Shown one piece after another: positions 8,508-18,535 of a stretch of 64,000 nt of DNA (the stretch's first letter is position 1; the number at the start of each line of letters is the position of its first letter). The notes below the pieces were generated by a model. The model ran no database searches. It saw only the letters and a list, made by a program, of their open reading frames with translations, and was not told the DNA's origin. The translations under genes and the position numbers were made by a program. The stretch is taken from the NCBI GenBank assembly GCA_947373105.1, contig CANBWK010000002.1, positions 1 to 64,000 on the forward strand, read 5' to 3'. This DNA is from Comamonadaceae bacterium (lineage in GTDB: Bacteria > Pseudomonadota > Gammaproteobacteria > Burkholderiales > Burkholderiaceae_C).

Positions 8508-10376
8508 TCAGGGGCTCCAGTACAAAACGGTGCGGTAGGTCAACCACGAAGCGGCATAGGCCATACCAAACAAGTAAAACGCCATCAAGGCCGGTGCTCG
8601 CCAGCCGCCCAACTCGCGCCGCACGGTGGCCAGGGTGGCCATGCATTGAGGGGCAAATACGTACCAAACCAACAGCGACAAACCAGTGGCCAAAGACCAT
8701 TCAGCGGCGATGATCGGGGCCAGGGCGGCACCCACCTCATTCGTGGTGTCGGACAACGCATAGACAGTGCCTAAGGCGCTGACCGCCACTTCACGGGCAG
8801 CCAGTCCTGGAATCAAAGCCACGGCAATTTGCCAGTTGAAACCAATCGGCTCAAACACCACAGCCAAAACTTTACCCATGCGCCCGGCCAAGCTGTATTC
8901 GATAGGGGCGCCCGAAAAGCCAACGGGCGCAGCGGGAAAGCTCGACAGAAACCACAGCACCACCGTCAGCGCCAAAATGATGCCGCCCACGTTGCGTAAA
9001 AAGATGTGCGCTCGTTGCCACAAACCCAGCGCCACATCGGCAGGCCTGGGCCAATGGTAGTCAGGCAACTCCATCATCAATTGGGCTGCGGGGCCCGCTC
9101 CTCGGAAGAGCTTGATGACGGTGGCCACAGCAATAGCCGACACAATGCCCAGCATGTACAACGCAAACAACATCAAACCTTGAAGTTGCAACCCGGGCCC
9201 CACATAAATGGCAGGAATGAATGCGCCGATCAGCAAGGCATACACCGGCAAGCGGGCTGAGCATGTCATGAGCGGCGCGATCATGATGGTGACCCAACGG
9301 TCGCGCCGATTGGCTATGGTGCGCGTGGCCATGATGCCCGGAATGGCACAGGCAAAACTGGACAGCAAGGGAATAAAGGAACGTCCGGACAACCCAATGC
9401 TGCCCATCATGCGGTCAAGCAACAAAGCGGCACGGGGCAAATAGCCTGATTCTTCCAACACCAAAATGAAGAAAAAAAGAATCAAAATTTGCGGTAAAAA
9501 CACCAGCACACTGCCCACGCCAGCCAAAACACCATCAATCAACAGGCTCTTGAGCAGACCCTCTGGCAGGTTCTGCGCCAGTAACCCGGACAACCAAGCC
9601 ACGGCTGCTTTAACCGCATCCATGGGGGCCTGGGCACCCGCAAACACGGCTTGGAAAATCAAGAACAACAAGCTCACCAAAATCAGGCTACCCCAGACAG
9701 GGTGCAGTAAAACGGTATCGAATTTCAGGGACCATTCATCAATGGGCTCGTCCTGCTCCAATCCGGCCGCCAGCATCCAACTGAGGGCTTGCATGTCGTC
9801 GTTGGCACTGACAGTCGGTGATGCAGGGGCAGCCCAAACAAGCGAGTCGTCAAGCAAAGAGCGCAAGGGGTCGGCACCTAGCGCGTTCACTGCGACGGTA
9901 GCCACAAGTGGTAAACCAAGAACCTGTTCCAAGCGCTTCACATCCACTTGCAAACCATTTGCTTTGGCGCTGTCAACTCGATTGAGCACCACCACCAAGG
10001 GCAAACCCAAACCCCGCAATGATGACAACAGGCGCAAGCTTCGGCGCAAACGGGTGGCGTCCAGAACGGCAACGACCAGATCAGGTGCGGGCTCTTGCAA
10101 ACTCTCGCCTCGAATCACTTGACAGGCAACGGCTTCGTCTTCCGCTCCAGGATTCAAGCTGTAGGTTCCCGGCAGGTCCAAGAGGGTGATACTTTTGCCT
10201 TGTGCGGTTTTCATGAGACCGCGTTTGAGTTCCACCGTCACGCCCGCGTAGTTGGCCACCTTCTGTTGGCTGCCCGTCAAACGGTTAAAGAGGGAAGATT
10301 TTCCGCAGTTCGGATTTCCCACCAAAGCCACACGGCGTTGGGCTAAACGTGTCAAATTGATGAGTTGGGTGCTCAT
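8508..10376 (-). CDS. feoB: Ferrous iron transporter FeoB
   Basis: A 622-residue protein. The N-terminal GTPase domain has G1 GNPNCGKSS, the G2 Thr in NYAGVTVE, G3 DLPGTYSL and G4 NRVD; it is followed by the Gate-repeat membrane domain (ESGYLPRAALLLDRMM, SFACAIPGIMATRTI). It imports Fe(II) across the inner membrane. Shorter than E. coli FeoB (773) but usual for betaproteobacteria. I start at the ATG at 10376, which overlaps the feoA stop as ATGA; the longer track ORF runs into feoA. Iron uptake of this kind would suit the low-oxygen, heme- and Fe-S-rich physiology implied by the rest of the window. Confidence 0.95.
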   Translation of the reverse strand: MSTQLINLTRLAQRRVALVGNPNCGKSSLFNRLTGSQQKVANYAGVTVELKRGLMKTAQGKSITLLDLPGTYSLNPGAEDEAVACQVIRGESLQEPAPDLVVAVLDATRLRRSLRLLSSLRGLGLPLVVVLNRVDSAKANGLQVDVKRLEQVLGLPLVATVAVNALGADPLRSLLDDSLVWAAPASPTVSANDDMQALSWMLAAGLEQDEPIDEWSLKFDTVLLHPVWGSLILVSLLFLIFQAVFAGAQAPMDAVKAAVAWLSGLLAQNLPEGLLKSLLIDGVLAGVGSVLVFLPQILILFFFILVLEESGYLPRAALLLDRMMGSIGLSGRSFIPLLSSFACAIPGIMATRTIANRRDRWVTIMIAPLMTCSARLPVYALLIGAFIPAIYVGPGLQLQGLMLFALYMLGIVSAIAVATVIKLFRGAGPAAQLMMELPDYHWPRPADVALGLWQRAHIFLRNVGGIILALTVVLWFLSSFPAAPVGFSGAPIEYSLAGRMGKVLAVVFEPIGFNWQIAVALIPGLAAREVAVSALGTVYALSDTTNEVGAALAPIIAAEWSLATGLSLLVWYVFAPQCMATLATVRRELGGWRAPALMAFYLFGMAYAASWLTYRTVLYWSP

Positions 10377-10627
10377 GCGGCCAGTTCGATGCAGGCGGCT
10401 TCGCTGTCGCGCAATGCAAAAGTGGCATTGCCAACCTGAACCACCAAGGCCCCACCTTTCCACCATGAACGGCGCAACACGCAGACGCGCTCATTGGGCA
10501 CAAAGCCCAAATCAGCCAAACGCTTAGCCAACTCGCCCAAGCCAGCAGCAGCACAACCCTCAGACTTTAAACTGAGAATGCGCCGCCAAACCTTTGGCTG
10601 TGATTCATTCAAGGTGGGGGATGACAC
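10373..10627 (-). CDS. feoA: FeoA, ferrous iron transport accessory protein
   Basis: An 84-residue SH3-like protein with the FeoA pattern LGELAKRLADLGFVPNERVCVLRR and a C-terminal beta-rich FALRDSEAACIEL. FeoA is a cytosolic partner of FeoB. Translation appears to start at GTG (10627), preceded by GGAGG. A Fur-box-like sequence lies 10 bases further upstream. The stop overlaps the feoB ATG. Confidence 0.9.
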   Translation of the reverse strand: MSSPTLNESQPKVWRRILSLKSEGCAAAGLGELAKRLADLGFVPNERVCVLRRSWWKGGALVVQVGNATFALRDSEAACIELAA

Positions 10628-10637
10628 GAGGCCTCCA

Positions 10638-10656
10638 AATGCGAATGGTTCTCATT
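10638..10656 (-). promoter_or_regulatory. Fur box before feoA
   Basis: AATGAGAACCATTCGCATT on the minus strand fits the 7-1-7 Fur core TGATAAT-N-ATTATCA at 10 of 14 positions. It lies directly upstream of the feoA ribosome site, where iron-bound Fur would block transcription. Prediction by eye only. Confidence 0.6.
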
Positions 10657-10692
10657 ATAGGCCATAGACACCTCTCCACGCAGTGCTCCATA

Positions 10693-10716
10693 ATTGACGT
10701 TTACGTTAACGTCAAT
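10693..10716. promoter_or_regulatory. Perfect 9-base inverted repeat before the SDR gene (LiuR-like operator)
   Basis: ATTGACGTT-N6-AACGTCAAT has perfect 9-base arms and ends 14 bases before the SDR start codon. It resembles the ACGT-centred sites of MerR-family LiuR regulators of branched-chain amino acid and fatty acid degradation in Proteobacteria. The dyad is seen directly; the regulator is a guess. Confidence 0.55.
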
Positions 10717-10730
10717 CAAAGGGGTTCTTT

Positions 10731-11489
10731 ATGGATATTCAAGGCAAGGTTTTCATCGTCACCGGCGGTGCGTCGGGTTTAGGTGAAGGCACAGCCCGCA
10801 TGCTGGTCGCTCACGGCGGCCAAGTGGTCATTGCCGACATGCAAGTTGAAAAAGGCGAGGCCATCGCCAAAGAGCTGGGTGGCGCTTTCGTCCAATGCGA
10901 TGTAAGCAACGAGGCTGATGGCCAAGCCGTCGTCGCCAAAGCCGTGTCCATGGGCAAGCTCATGGGATTGGTCAATTGCGCAGGTATTGCCCCCGCCGAA
11001 AAAACAGTCGGCAAGAACGGGGCGCACAACCTGGGCGTTTACACCAAAACCATCATGGTCAACCTTGTAGGCAGCTTCAACATGATCCGCCTGGCTGCTG
11101 ACGCGATGTGCAAGAACGAGCCCGAAGCCACAGGCGAGCGCGGCGTGCTGATCAGCACTGCCAGCGTGGCCGCGTATGACGGTCAAATCGGTCAAGCCGC
11201 TTATGCGGCCTCCAAAGGAGGCGTGGTCGGCATGACACTGCCCATTGCCCGTGATTTGGCGCGCAACGGCATCCGCAACATGACCATTGCACCCGGCATT
11301 TTTGGCACCCCCATGGTGTTCGGCATGCCGCAAGCGGTGCAAGACGCACTGGGTGCCAGTGTGCCCTTCCCCAGCCGTTTGGGCACGCCGCAGGACTACG
11401 CCAAACTGGCCAAGCACATCTTTGAAAACGACATGCTCAACGGTGAAGTCATCCGACTCGATGGTGCGATTCGGCTGGCACCGAAATAA
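10731..11489 (+). CDS. Short-chain dehydrogenase, 3-hydroxyacyl-CoA dehydrogenase type (HSD17B10-like)
   Basis: A 252-residue classical SDR: cofactor loop [14 protein letters not shown], catalytic Ser in [12 protein letters not shown] and YAASKGG (Tyr, Lys). The insertion-rich middle and the C-terminus ([19 protein letters not shown], then [15 protein letters not shown]) match the type 10 hydroxysteroid/3-hydroxy-2-methylbutyryl-CoA dehydrogenases, which act in isoleucine and fatty acid breakdown with NAD. The palindromic operator upstream agrees with that role. The gamma-glutamyltransferase gene follows after 19 bases. Confidence 0.88.
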   Translation: MDIQGKVFIVTGGASGLGEGTARMLVAHGGQVVIADMQVEKGEAIAKELGGAFVQCDVSNEADGQAVVAKAVSMGKLMGLVNCAGIAPAEKTVGKNGAHNLGVYTKTIMVNLVGSFNMIRLAADAMCKNEPEATGERGVLISTASVAAYDGQIGQAAYAASKGGVVGMTLPIARDLARNGIRNMTIAPGIFGTPMVFGMPQAVQDALGASVPFPSRLGTPQDYAKLAKHIFENDMLNGEVIRLDGAIRLAPK

Positions 11490-11508
11490 ACTGTGGCATA
11501 ACGCTCGC

Positions 11509-13296
11509 ATGATCAAAATTCTGCGTCTGTTCTGCCTACCCGTGCTGGCCGCTTGCTCACCAGCCTTGCCGACCCGCATACCGGTGCAACCCGAAATGGC
11601 CAGCGAGATCACCGAAAAACCCGGTTGGGCCTATGCACGCCAGGCGGTCGCGGCAGCCAACCCGTTGGCCACACAAGCCGGGCACCAGATTTTGCGAGCA
11701 GGTGGTTCTGCGGTTGATGCGGCCATTGCAGTGCAGATGGTGTTGGGGCTTGTGGAGCCCCAATCGAGTGGCATCGGGGGCGGCGCATTTTTGATGTATT
11801 TTGACGGCCAGAAAGTCACCGCTCACGACGGGCGTGAAACGGCGCCCGCAAGCGCAGACCCTGAGCTGTTCTTGGGCCCCGATGGCAAACCATTGCCTTT
11901 TGAAGATGCCGTGCTCAGCGGCCGATCTGTCGGCGTCCCTGGTGCGGTACGCATGCTCGAAGCTGCACACCGCCAACACGGGGTCTTGCCTTGGGCAAGG
12001 CTCTTTGATCAGGCTATTGACCTGGCCGAAAAGGGGTTTCAAATCAGCCCGCGACTGCAAACCATGCTGCAAGCCGACCCGTACCTGAGAAAAGACCCAC
12101 TGGCTGTGCGCTTTTTCTACGATGCACAAGGACAAGCCTTGCCGGTAGGTCATGTGTTGCGAAATCCGGAATACGCCCATGTGCTTAGACGCATCGCCAC
12201 ACAAGGCAGCCGCGCGCTGCTCGAAGGGCCTGTAGCCCAAGCCATCGTGGCGCGCACAGCCATGCCGCCGCACCCGGGCAATCTGAACTTGCAAGATTTG
12301 AGCAACTACCAAAGCCGTGATCGGCAAGCCATGTGCTTTGACCACACGGCCCTTGCACGAACCTACCAACTTTGCGGCTTTCCACCGCCGTCATCGGGCC
12401 TCATTGCCATCGGCCAGATTCTGGGCTTACTGGGCAACACCGTGGCGCATGGACTCGAATACGCCAATGGCCGGCCCTCCCCCGACTTTGTACACCGTTA
12501 CACACAGGCTTCGCAATTGGCTTTTGCCGATCGGGCGCAGTATGTGGCCGACCCCGATTTTGTAACGGCACCCGCCGGTGACTGGCGCAGCCTGCTGGCA
12601 CCGGCTTATTTGCGTGAGCGCAGTCAGTTGATTGGGGCGCAAGCGATGCGCAAAGCTCAACCCGGTCAACCAGGGGGCGACAAGTCATCCTACGCACCCA
12701 TGCCGACGCAAACCGAATATGGCACCAGCCACATCAGTGTGGTGGATGCCAAAGGTCGGGTCGTGGCCATGACAACCACCATTGAAGCTGCATTTGGCTC
12801 TCGCCGCATGGTCACCACCGATGCCTCTCGCCCTGGCGGTTTCTTGCTCAACAACCAATTAACAGACTTCAGTTTCGTACCTGCTGATGCTCAAGGCCTT
12901 CCGATAGCCAACCGCGTTGAGCCAGGCAAACGACCCCGTTCAGCCATGTCTCCCACCCTGGTCTTTGACAAAGCCACCGGCCAAGTGCTGATGACGGGCG
13001 GTAGCCCTGGCGGCGCCATCATCATCCATTACACCGCCAAGCTGTTGGTGGGTACTTTGCATTGGCAACTCAACACACAACAAGCCATCAATTTGCCAAA
13101 TTTTGGGTCTTTAAATGGCCCCACCCTTCTTGAAACCAAGCGTTTTCCAACGCTCACTTTAGAAGCGCTTAAAGCACGTGGGCACGAGGTTCTGGAAATC
13201 GACATGACCAGCGGTTTGCAGGCGATTCAAAAAACGCCACAAGGCTGGTTTGGCGGCGCAGACCCTCGACGCGAGGGCATCGTGTTGGGCGACTGA
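11509..13296 (+). CDS. ggt: Gamma-glutamyltransferase, probable lipoprotein
   Basis: A 595-residue Ntn hydrolase. Homology covers the N-terminal subunit (GGSAVDAAIAVQMVLGLVEPQSSGIGGGAF) and the small subunit beginning at the nucleophile Thr in GTSHISVVDAKG, followed by PRSAMSPTLVFD and GGSPGGAIII. It should self-cleave before that Thr and hydrolyse or transfer gamma-glutamyl from glutathione in the periplasm. I start at 11509, giving a signal peptide with an LAAC lipobox; the 74 extra codons of the track ORF run out of frame through the SDR gene. Confidence 0.9.
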   Translation: MIKILRLFCLPVLAACSPALPTRIPVQPEMASEITEKPGWAYARQAVAAANPLATQAGHQILRAGGSAVDAAIAVQMVLGLVEPQSSGIGGGAFLMYFDGQKVTAHDGRETAPASADPELFLGPDGKPLPFEDAVLSGRSVGVPGAVRMLEAAHRQHGVLPWARLFDQAIDLAEKGFQISPRLQTMLQADPYLRKDPLAVRFFYDAQGQALPVGHVLRNPEYAHVLRRIATQGSRALLEGPVAQAIVARTAMPPHPGNLNLQDLSNYQSRDRQAMCFDHTALARTYQLCGFPPPSSGLIAIGQILGLLGNTVAHGLEYANGRPSPDFVHRYTQASQLAFADRAQYVADPDFVTAPAGDWRSLLAPAYLRERSQLIGAQAMRKAQPGQPGGDKSSYAPMPTQTEYGTSHISVVDAKGRVVAMTTTIEAAFGSRRMVTTDASRPGGFLLNNQLTDFSFVPADAQGLPIANRVEPGKRPRSAMSPTLVFDKATGQVLMTGGSPGGAIIIHYTAKLLVGTLHWQLNTQQAINLPNFGSLNGPTLLETKRFPTLTLEALKARGHEVLEIDMTSGLQAIQKTPQGWFGGADPRREGIVLGD

Positions 13297-13303
13297 TGGG
13301 TGA

Positions 13304-15262
13304 TCAGTAGGCTTGGCCCAACTGGCTCAAAATATGCGGGTTCTCAAGCGTACTCGTGTCCTGCGTGATTTCCTCACCCTTGGCCAATGAGCGCAACAGG
13401 CGGCGCATGATTTTGCCGGAGCGGGTCTTGGGCAAATTCTCACCAAAGCGGATGTCTTTGGGCTTGGCGATGGGACCAATTTCTTTGGCAATGTGATCGC
13501 GCAACTGTTTGGCAATGGCTTTGCCTTCTTCGTTGTTAGGCAGTGATCGCTTAAGCACCACAAAAGCGCAAATCGCTTCACCGGTGGTGTCATCAGGACG
13601 TCCCACCACAGCAGCCTCTGCGACCAACTCGGTGCAACTGACCAAAGCGGATTCAATTTCCATGGTCCCCATGCGGTGTCCAGAGACATTCAACACATCA
13701 TCGATGCGGCCTGTGATGGTGAAGTAACCCGTTTTTTCGTCGCGAATCGCGCCGTCACCTGCCAAGTAATACTTGCCTTTGAAATCGTCGGGGTAATAGC
13801 TCTTTATAAAGCGCTCGGGGTCGCCCCAAATGTTGCGGATCATCGAAGGCCATGGGCGTTTAACGACCAGAATACCGCCTTGCCCGTTGGGAATGTCTTC
13901 TCCTGTTTCGCTCACAATGGCGGCCTGGATGCCAGGAAACGCAAGGGTGCAAGAGCCCGGCACCATGGGGGTCACACCCGGCAAAGGCGTGATCATGTGG
14001 CCACCGGTTTCGGTTTGCCAGAAGGTGTCCACGATCGGGCAGTTGCCACCGCCCACGTGCTTGTGGTACCACTCCCAAGCCGCAGGATTGATCGGTTCAC
14101 CGACCGATCCGAGCAAACGCAGGCTCGTCAAGTTGTAGCTTTTGGGGTGCACGGCGTCGTTGGCTTCAGCGGCTTTGATGAGCGAGCGGATGGCGGTGGG
14201 GGCCGTGTAGAAGATCGAGACTTTGTGATCCTGAATCATTTTCCAGAAACGGCCAGCGTCGGGGTAAGTGGGCACGCCTTCGAACACGATCTCGGTGCCG
14301 CCCAAAGCCAGAGGGCCATAGGTGATGTAGGTGTGACCTGTGACCCAGCCGATATCGGCCGTGCACCAGAACACGTCGTCTTGCTTCAAGTCAAAGGTCC
14401 ATTGGGTGGTCAAAGCCGCATGCAGCAGATAGCCGCCGGTGCTGTGTTGCACGCCCTTGGGCTTGCCCGTCGAGCCCGAGGTGTAAAGCAAAAACAGGGG
14501 GTGCTCAGCGCCCACCCACTCTGGCTCGCAAATCGTGGCTTGCTTGTCGGCCACGTCTTGCATCCACAGGTCACGCCCAGCCATCATGGCGATGTCAGCG
14601 CCGGAGCGCTTGACGACCAATACGTTACGGATCGACTCGCATCCACCCAAAGCAATGGCCTCGTCCACGATGGACTTCAAAGGCAACAACTTACCGCCAC
14701 GGACCTGGTTGTCTGCGGTGATCACGGCCACAGCGCCGGTGTCTTCAATCCGATCACGCAGGGACTGGGCAGAAAAACCGCCAAACACCACCGAATGGGT
14801 AGCCCCAATGCGAGCGCAGGCTTGCATCGCGGCCACGCCGTCAATTGACATGGAAATATAAATGACGACGCGGTCACCCTTTTGGATGCCCAATGATTTA
14901 AGGGCGTTGGCGAATTGGCAGGTCTTTGCCAGCAGTTGGCTGTAAGTGATCTTGGAGACTTCACCGCCATCGGCTTCGAAAATGATGGCCGTTTTATCGC
15001 CCAAGCCTTTCTCGACGTTGCGGTCTAAGCAGTTGTAAGACGCATTCAAGGTGCCATCTTCGAACCACTTGAAAAATGGCGCGTTCGACTCATCGAGCAC
15101 TTTGGTAAAGGGCGTTTTCCAGGTGATGAACTCTTTAGCAAGCCGAGCCCAGTACCCTTGGTAATCGGTTTCCGCTTCTTTACACAACGCGTCGTAGGCG
15201 GCCATGCCAGAGACATGGGCATTCTGCACAAAGGCGGGACTGGGGTTGTAAATAGCACTCAT
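13304..15262 (-). CDS. acs: Acetyl-coenzyme A synthetase
   Basis: A 652-residue AMP-forming synthetase, the standard Acs length. Visible motifs are the P-loop [12 protein letters not shown], the acetate/CoA site region WWQ-like [11 protein letters not shown], and the C-terminal [14 protein letters not shown] with the Lys that is regulated by acetylation. It activates acetate to acetyl-CoA. AGGAG sits 9 bases before the ATG. It converges on ggt, with 7 bases between the stops, and is divergent from the UPF0114 gene. Confidence 0.97.
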   Translation of the reverse strand: MSAIYNPSPAFVQNAHVSGMAAYDALCKEAETDYQGYWARLAKEFITWKTPFTKVLDESNAPFFKWFEDGTLNASYNCLDRNVEKGLGDKTAIIFEADGGEVSKITYSQLLAKTCQFANALKSLGIQKGDRVVIYISMSIDGVAAMQACARIGATHSVVFGGFSAQSLRDRIEDTGAVAVITADNQVRGGKLLPLKSIVDEAIALGGCESIRNVLVVKRSGADIAMMAGRDLWMQDVADKQATICEPEWVGAEHPLFLLYTSGSTGKPKGVQHSTGGYLLHAALTTQWTFDLKQDDVFWCTADIGWVTGHTYITYGPLALGGTEIVFEGVPTYPDAGRFWKMIQDHKVSIFYTAPTAIRSLIKAAEANDAVHPKSYNLTSLRLLGSVGEPINPAAWEWYHKHVGGGNCPIVDTFWQTETGGHMITPLPGVTPMVPGSCTLAFPGIQAAIVSETGEDIPNGQGGILVVKRPWPSMIRNIWGDPERFIKSYYPDDFKGKYYLAGDGAIRDEKTGYFTITGRIDDVLNVSGHRMGTMEIESALVSCTELVAEAAVVGRPDDTTGEAICAFVVLKRSLPNNEEGKAIAKQLRDHIAKEIGPIAKPKDIRFGENLPKTRSGKIMRRLLRSLAKGEEITQDTSTLENPHILSQLGQAY

Positions 15263-15428
15263 TGAATAAGTCTCCTGATAAAGGCTGAAACGAAAAATTT
15301 AAGCTAAATGTCGGGCCTGGCTCTTACAAAGCACTGACTGACAGCATTCTTTCACTCAAAGCAGCTGACAAGCCTCTAAAATCAGCATTCTCCATTTTCA
15401 TCGGCCTGATCCTTTACAAAGCCCATCC

Positions 15429-16040
15429 ATGCCCTCTTCGCCGCAACCCAAAGGAAAGTCAACCGCCTTGCGCCCCTTGCCTAGTCTGATTTTTGCCAGT
15501 CGCTGGTTGCAGTTGCCTTTGTATTTGGGACTCATTGCTGCTCAAGCGGTTTATGTTTATCACTTCTGGGTGGAGTTGGTGCATTTGTTGGAAGCGGCTT
15601 TTGGCAACCAATCCGCTTTGCAAGCCCTGATCGTTGGCATTGGCTACAAAACCGATACCAGCATCACCCAACTGAATGAAACCATCATCATGCTGGTGGT
15701 GCTGGCCCTGATTGACGTTGTCATGATCTCCAACCTGCTCATCATGGTCATTGTGGGAGGCTACGAAACCTTTGTCTCGCGCATGAATCTTGAACATCAC
15801 CCCGATCAGCCAGAATGGCTAGACCACGTGAACGCCTCGGTGCTCAAGGTCAAGCTGGGCACGGCCATCATTGGCATTAGCTCGATCCATTTGCTTAAAA
15901 CCTTTATCAATGCAGCCAATTACGACGAAAAAGTACTGATATGGCAAACCGTCATTCACATTACTTTTTTGCTCAGTGCCATGGCCATTGCCTTCACGGA
16001 CAGGTTAATGTCTCACCACAAACCCGCCAGCGGGCATTGA
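15429..16040 (+). CDS. UPF0114 (YqhA-type) inner-membrane protein
   Basis: A 203-residue protein with four hydrophobic segments, beginning FASRWLQLPLYLGLIAAQAVYVYHFWVEL and including ALIDVVMISNLLIMVIVGGYETFVSR and KLGTAIIGISSIHLLKTFIN, the UPF0114/TIGR00645 signature. Function is unknown in the family. It is probably co-transcribed with the fumarase gene 36 bases downstream. Confidence 0.88.
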   Translation: MPSSPQPKGKSTALRPLPSLIFASRWLQLPLYLGLIAAQAVYVYHFWVELVHLLEAAFGNQSALQALIVGIGYKTDTSITQLNETIIMLVVLALIDVVMISNLLIMVIVGGYETFVSRMNLEHHPDQPEWLDHVNASVLKVKLGTAIIGISSIHLLKTFINAANYDEKVLIWQTVIHITFLLSAMAIAFTDRLMSHHKPASGH

Positions 16041-16076
16041 ATCACCACTTTAAATTCTTTCAAACTTGAGCGACCT

Positions 16077-17630
16077 ATGACCACTCTCATCCAACAAGAA
16101 GACCTGATTGAATCGGTCGCAGCATCGCTGCAGTACATCAGCTACTACCACCCAGCGGACTTTATTTCGCATCTGGCCTCGGCTTATGCGCGTGAGCAAA
16201 GCCCCGCAGCCAAAGACGCGATTGCGCAAATTTTGACCAACAGCAAAATGAGTGCGATTGGGCACCGCCCGATCTGCCAGGACACTGGCATCGTGAACGT
16301 GTTCCTGAAAGTCGGCATGGATGTGCGGCTTGAGGGCTTTTCAGGCAGTCTGGAAGACGCCATCAACGAAGGCGTGCGCCGTGGATACAACTACGCAGAC
16401 AACATGCTGCGTGCCTCCGTGGTCGATGACCCCCAGTTCGCCCGCAAAAACACCAAAGACAACACACCCGCCGTGATCTTCACGCAGATCGTGCCGGGCA
16501 ACAAGCTCGATGTCACCGTTGCAGCCAAAGGCGGTGGCAGTGAAAACAAATCCAAAATGGTCATGCTCAACCCCGGTGACAGCGTGGTCGACTGGGTGCT
16601 CAAAACGGTACCCACCATGGGCGCGGGCTGGTGCCCACCCGGTATGCTCGGCATTGGCATTGGCGGCACGGCAGAAAAGGCCGTGCTCATGGCCAAAGAA
16701 AGCCTGATGGATGACTTGGACATGTACCAATTGCTCGAAAAATCCAGCAAAGGCGACAAGCTCACGCAAGTTGAAGACCTGCGCTTGGAGCTCTACCACA
16801 AGGTCAATGCCTTAGGTATTGGCGCACAGGGCCTGGGCGGCTTGACCACCGTGCTCGACGTCAAAATCAAGATGTACGCCACGCACGCCGCCAGCAAACC
16901 GATTGCCATGATCCCTAACTGTGCGGCCACACGCCACGCTCACTTTGTAATGGACGGTTCAGGCCCCGTTTATCTGGATGTGCCTTCGCTTGATCTGTGG
17001 CCCGATGTCAATTGGACCCCTGACACCCAAAAGAGCAAACGCGTCAATCTGAATGGCCTCACCAAAGACGAAGTGGCAAGCTGGAAACCCGGCCAAACCC
17101 TTTTGCTCAACGGCAAGATGCTGACGGGCCGTGACGCGGCCCATAAGCGCATTCAAGACATGCTGGCCAAAGGAGAGACATTGCCCGTGGACTTCACCAA
17201 CCGTGTGATTTATTACGTTGGCCCTGTGGACCCCGTAGGCGACGAGGCTGTGGGACCTGCAGGCCCGACCACCTCCACCCGCATGGACAGCTTCACCGAG
17301 ATGATGCTGGCAGAAACCGGCTTGATCGCCATGATCGGTAAAGCGGAGCGAGGCCCGACCGCCATCGAAGCCATCCAAAAACACAAGTCGGCCTACCTCA
17401 TGGCCGTGGGCGGCGCGGCTTACTTGGTCTCCAAAGCCATCAAGCACGCCACCGTGGTGGGTTTTGAAGATCTGGGCATGGAAGCCATTTATGAGTTCGA
17501 TGTGGTCGACATGCCCGTGACTGTGGCGGTGGATTCTGGCGGCACCAGTGCCCACATCACGGGTCCCGCTGAATGGCAAAAACGCATTGCCACCGGTGAG
17601 TTCAAAGGCATTGCGGTCACTTCGGCTTGA
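16077..17630 (+). CDS. fumA: Fumarate hydratase class I (iron-sulfur)
   Basis: A 517-residue class I fumarase with alpha and beta regions in one chain. Cys candidates for the oxygen-sensitive [4Fe-4S] cluster appear in HRPICQDTGIVNVF, IPNCAATRHAHF and GWCPPGMLGIGIGGT. The C-terminal half (GPTTSTRMDSF, GKAERGPTAIEA, DSGGTSAH) is the beta domain that binds substrate. It interconverts fumarate and malate in the TCA cycle. murI follows after 24 bases. Confidence 0.94.
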   Translation: MTTLIQQEDLIESVAASLQYISYYHPADFISHLASAYAREQSPAAKDAIAQILTNSKMSAIGHRPICQDTGIVNVFLKVGMDVRLEGFSGSLEDAINEGVRRGYNYADNMLRASVVDDPQFARKNTKDNTPAVIFTQIVPGNKLDVTVAAKGGGSENKSKMVMLNPGDSVVDWVLKTVPTMGAGWCPPGMLGIGIGGTAEKAVLMAKESLMDDLDMYQLLEKSSKGDKLTQVEDLRLELYHKVNALGIGAQGLGGLTTVLDVKIKMYATHAASKPIAMIPNCAATRHAHFVMDGSGPVYLDVPSLDLWPDVNWTPDTQKSKRVNLNGLTKDEVASWKPGQTLLLNGKMLTGRDAAHKRIQDMLAKGETLPVDFTNRVIYYVGPVDPVGDEAVGPAGPTTSTRMDSFTEMMLAETGLIAMIGKAERGPTAIEAIQKHKSAYLMAVGGAAYLVSKAIKHATVVGFEDLGMEAIYEFDVVDMPVTVAVDSGGTSAHITGPAEWQKRIATGEFKGIAVTSA

Positions 17631-17654
17631 TACTTCGACTTATCAAAACCGCAC

Positions 17655-18515
17655 ATGCGTGACTTGGCCGATCAACCCATTGGCGTCTTTGACAGCGGCA
17701 TTGGCGGGCTGAGCGTGTTGCAGGCCTTGATGGCCGAGTTACCGCATGAGCGCTTTGTGTACGTGGCCGACAGCGGCCACGCGCCCTATGGCGAGCGCGG
17801 TGATGCTTTTGTGGCTGAACGCACCCACGCCATTGCCGACTATCTGGTTGCCCATCACCACATCAAAGCCTTGGTGGTCGCATGCAACACAGCCACTGCC
17901 GCCGCCATTCACGAAGCGCGGATGCGCTATCCGCAAATGCCATTGGTTGGCGTAGAACCCGCGCTCAAACCTGCCGTGGCACTCAGTCAAACCGGGCGCA
18001 TCGGGGTCATCGGCACACGTGGCACTTTGTCCAGCGCCAAGTTCGCCAAACTACTGGACGGCCTGAAAGGTCAAGCTGAATTTGTGATCCAACCCTGCAA
18101 GGGTTTGGCCCACGCCATTGAACGGAGCACCGGACACCCCGCCGCGAACGCCGCGCAACAATCCGAAGTTCACCGCCTTTGTCAGGCCTATACCGAAGCC
18201 ATGGGCCCGTTCGGTAAAGGCACGGGGCAAATAGACAGCTTGGTTTTAGGGTGCACACACTATGTCTTTGCCACCGACGAGTTGCGTGCGATATTGGGTC
18301 CGGAAATTCACTTTTTATCCACCGGTGAGCCTGTGTCCAGACAAACCCGGCGTTTGCTTGAAACACAAGGCCTGCTGGCGACAACAGATCAACCCAATGC
18401 GGCTCGCTTGACGCAACTGTTCACCACCGGCGCGTTAATTGATTTGCAAACTGCAGCGCTGCGGTGGTTACATTTACCCGCCCAGCAATGCAGCAAGGCA
18501 GAAGGCTTGCGTTAA
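17655..18515 (+). CDS. murI: Glutamate racemase
   Basis: A 286-residue racemase with both catalytic Cys motifs, VVACNTATAAAIH and LVLGCTHYVF, and the N-terminal GVFDSGIGGLSVL and HAPYGER. It makes D-glutamate for peptidoglycan. It ends 20 bases before the convergent YgjP-like gene. Confidence 0.96.
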   Translation: MRDLADQPIGVFDSGIGGLSVLQALMAELPHERFVYVADSGHAPYGERGDAFVAERTHAIADYLVAHHHIKALVVACNTATAAAIHEARMRYPQMPLVGVEPALKPAVALSQTGRIGVIGTRGTLSSAKFAKLLDGLKGQAEFVIQPCKGLAHAIERSTGHPAANAAQQSEVHRLCQAYTEAMGPFGKGTGQIDSLVLGCTHYVFATDELRAILGPEIHFLSTGEPVSRQTRRLLETQGLLATTDQPNAARLTQLFTTGALIDLQTAALRWLHLPAQQCSKAEGLR

Positions 18516-18535
18516 GACTTGCGATAAAGCTTCTT

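Noticed and set aside
10779-11612. 277-residue minus-strand ORF over the SDR gene
   Set aside because: Antisense shadow of the SDR; composition is His/Gly-rich and no family is recognised.
13676-14848. 390-residue plus-strand ORF opposite acs
   Set aside because: It is the antisense shadow of a highly conserved acetyl-CoA synthetase and shows no recognisable domain or ribosome site.
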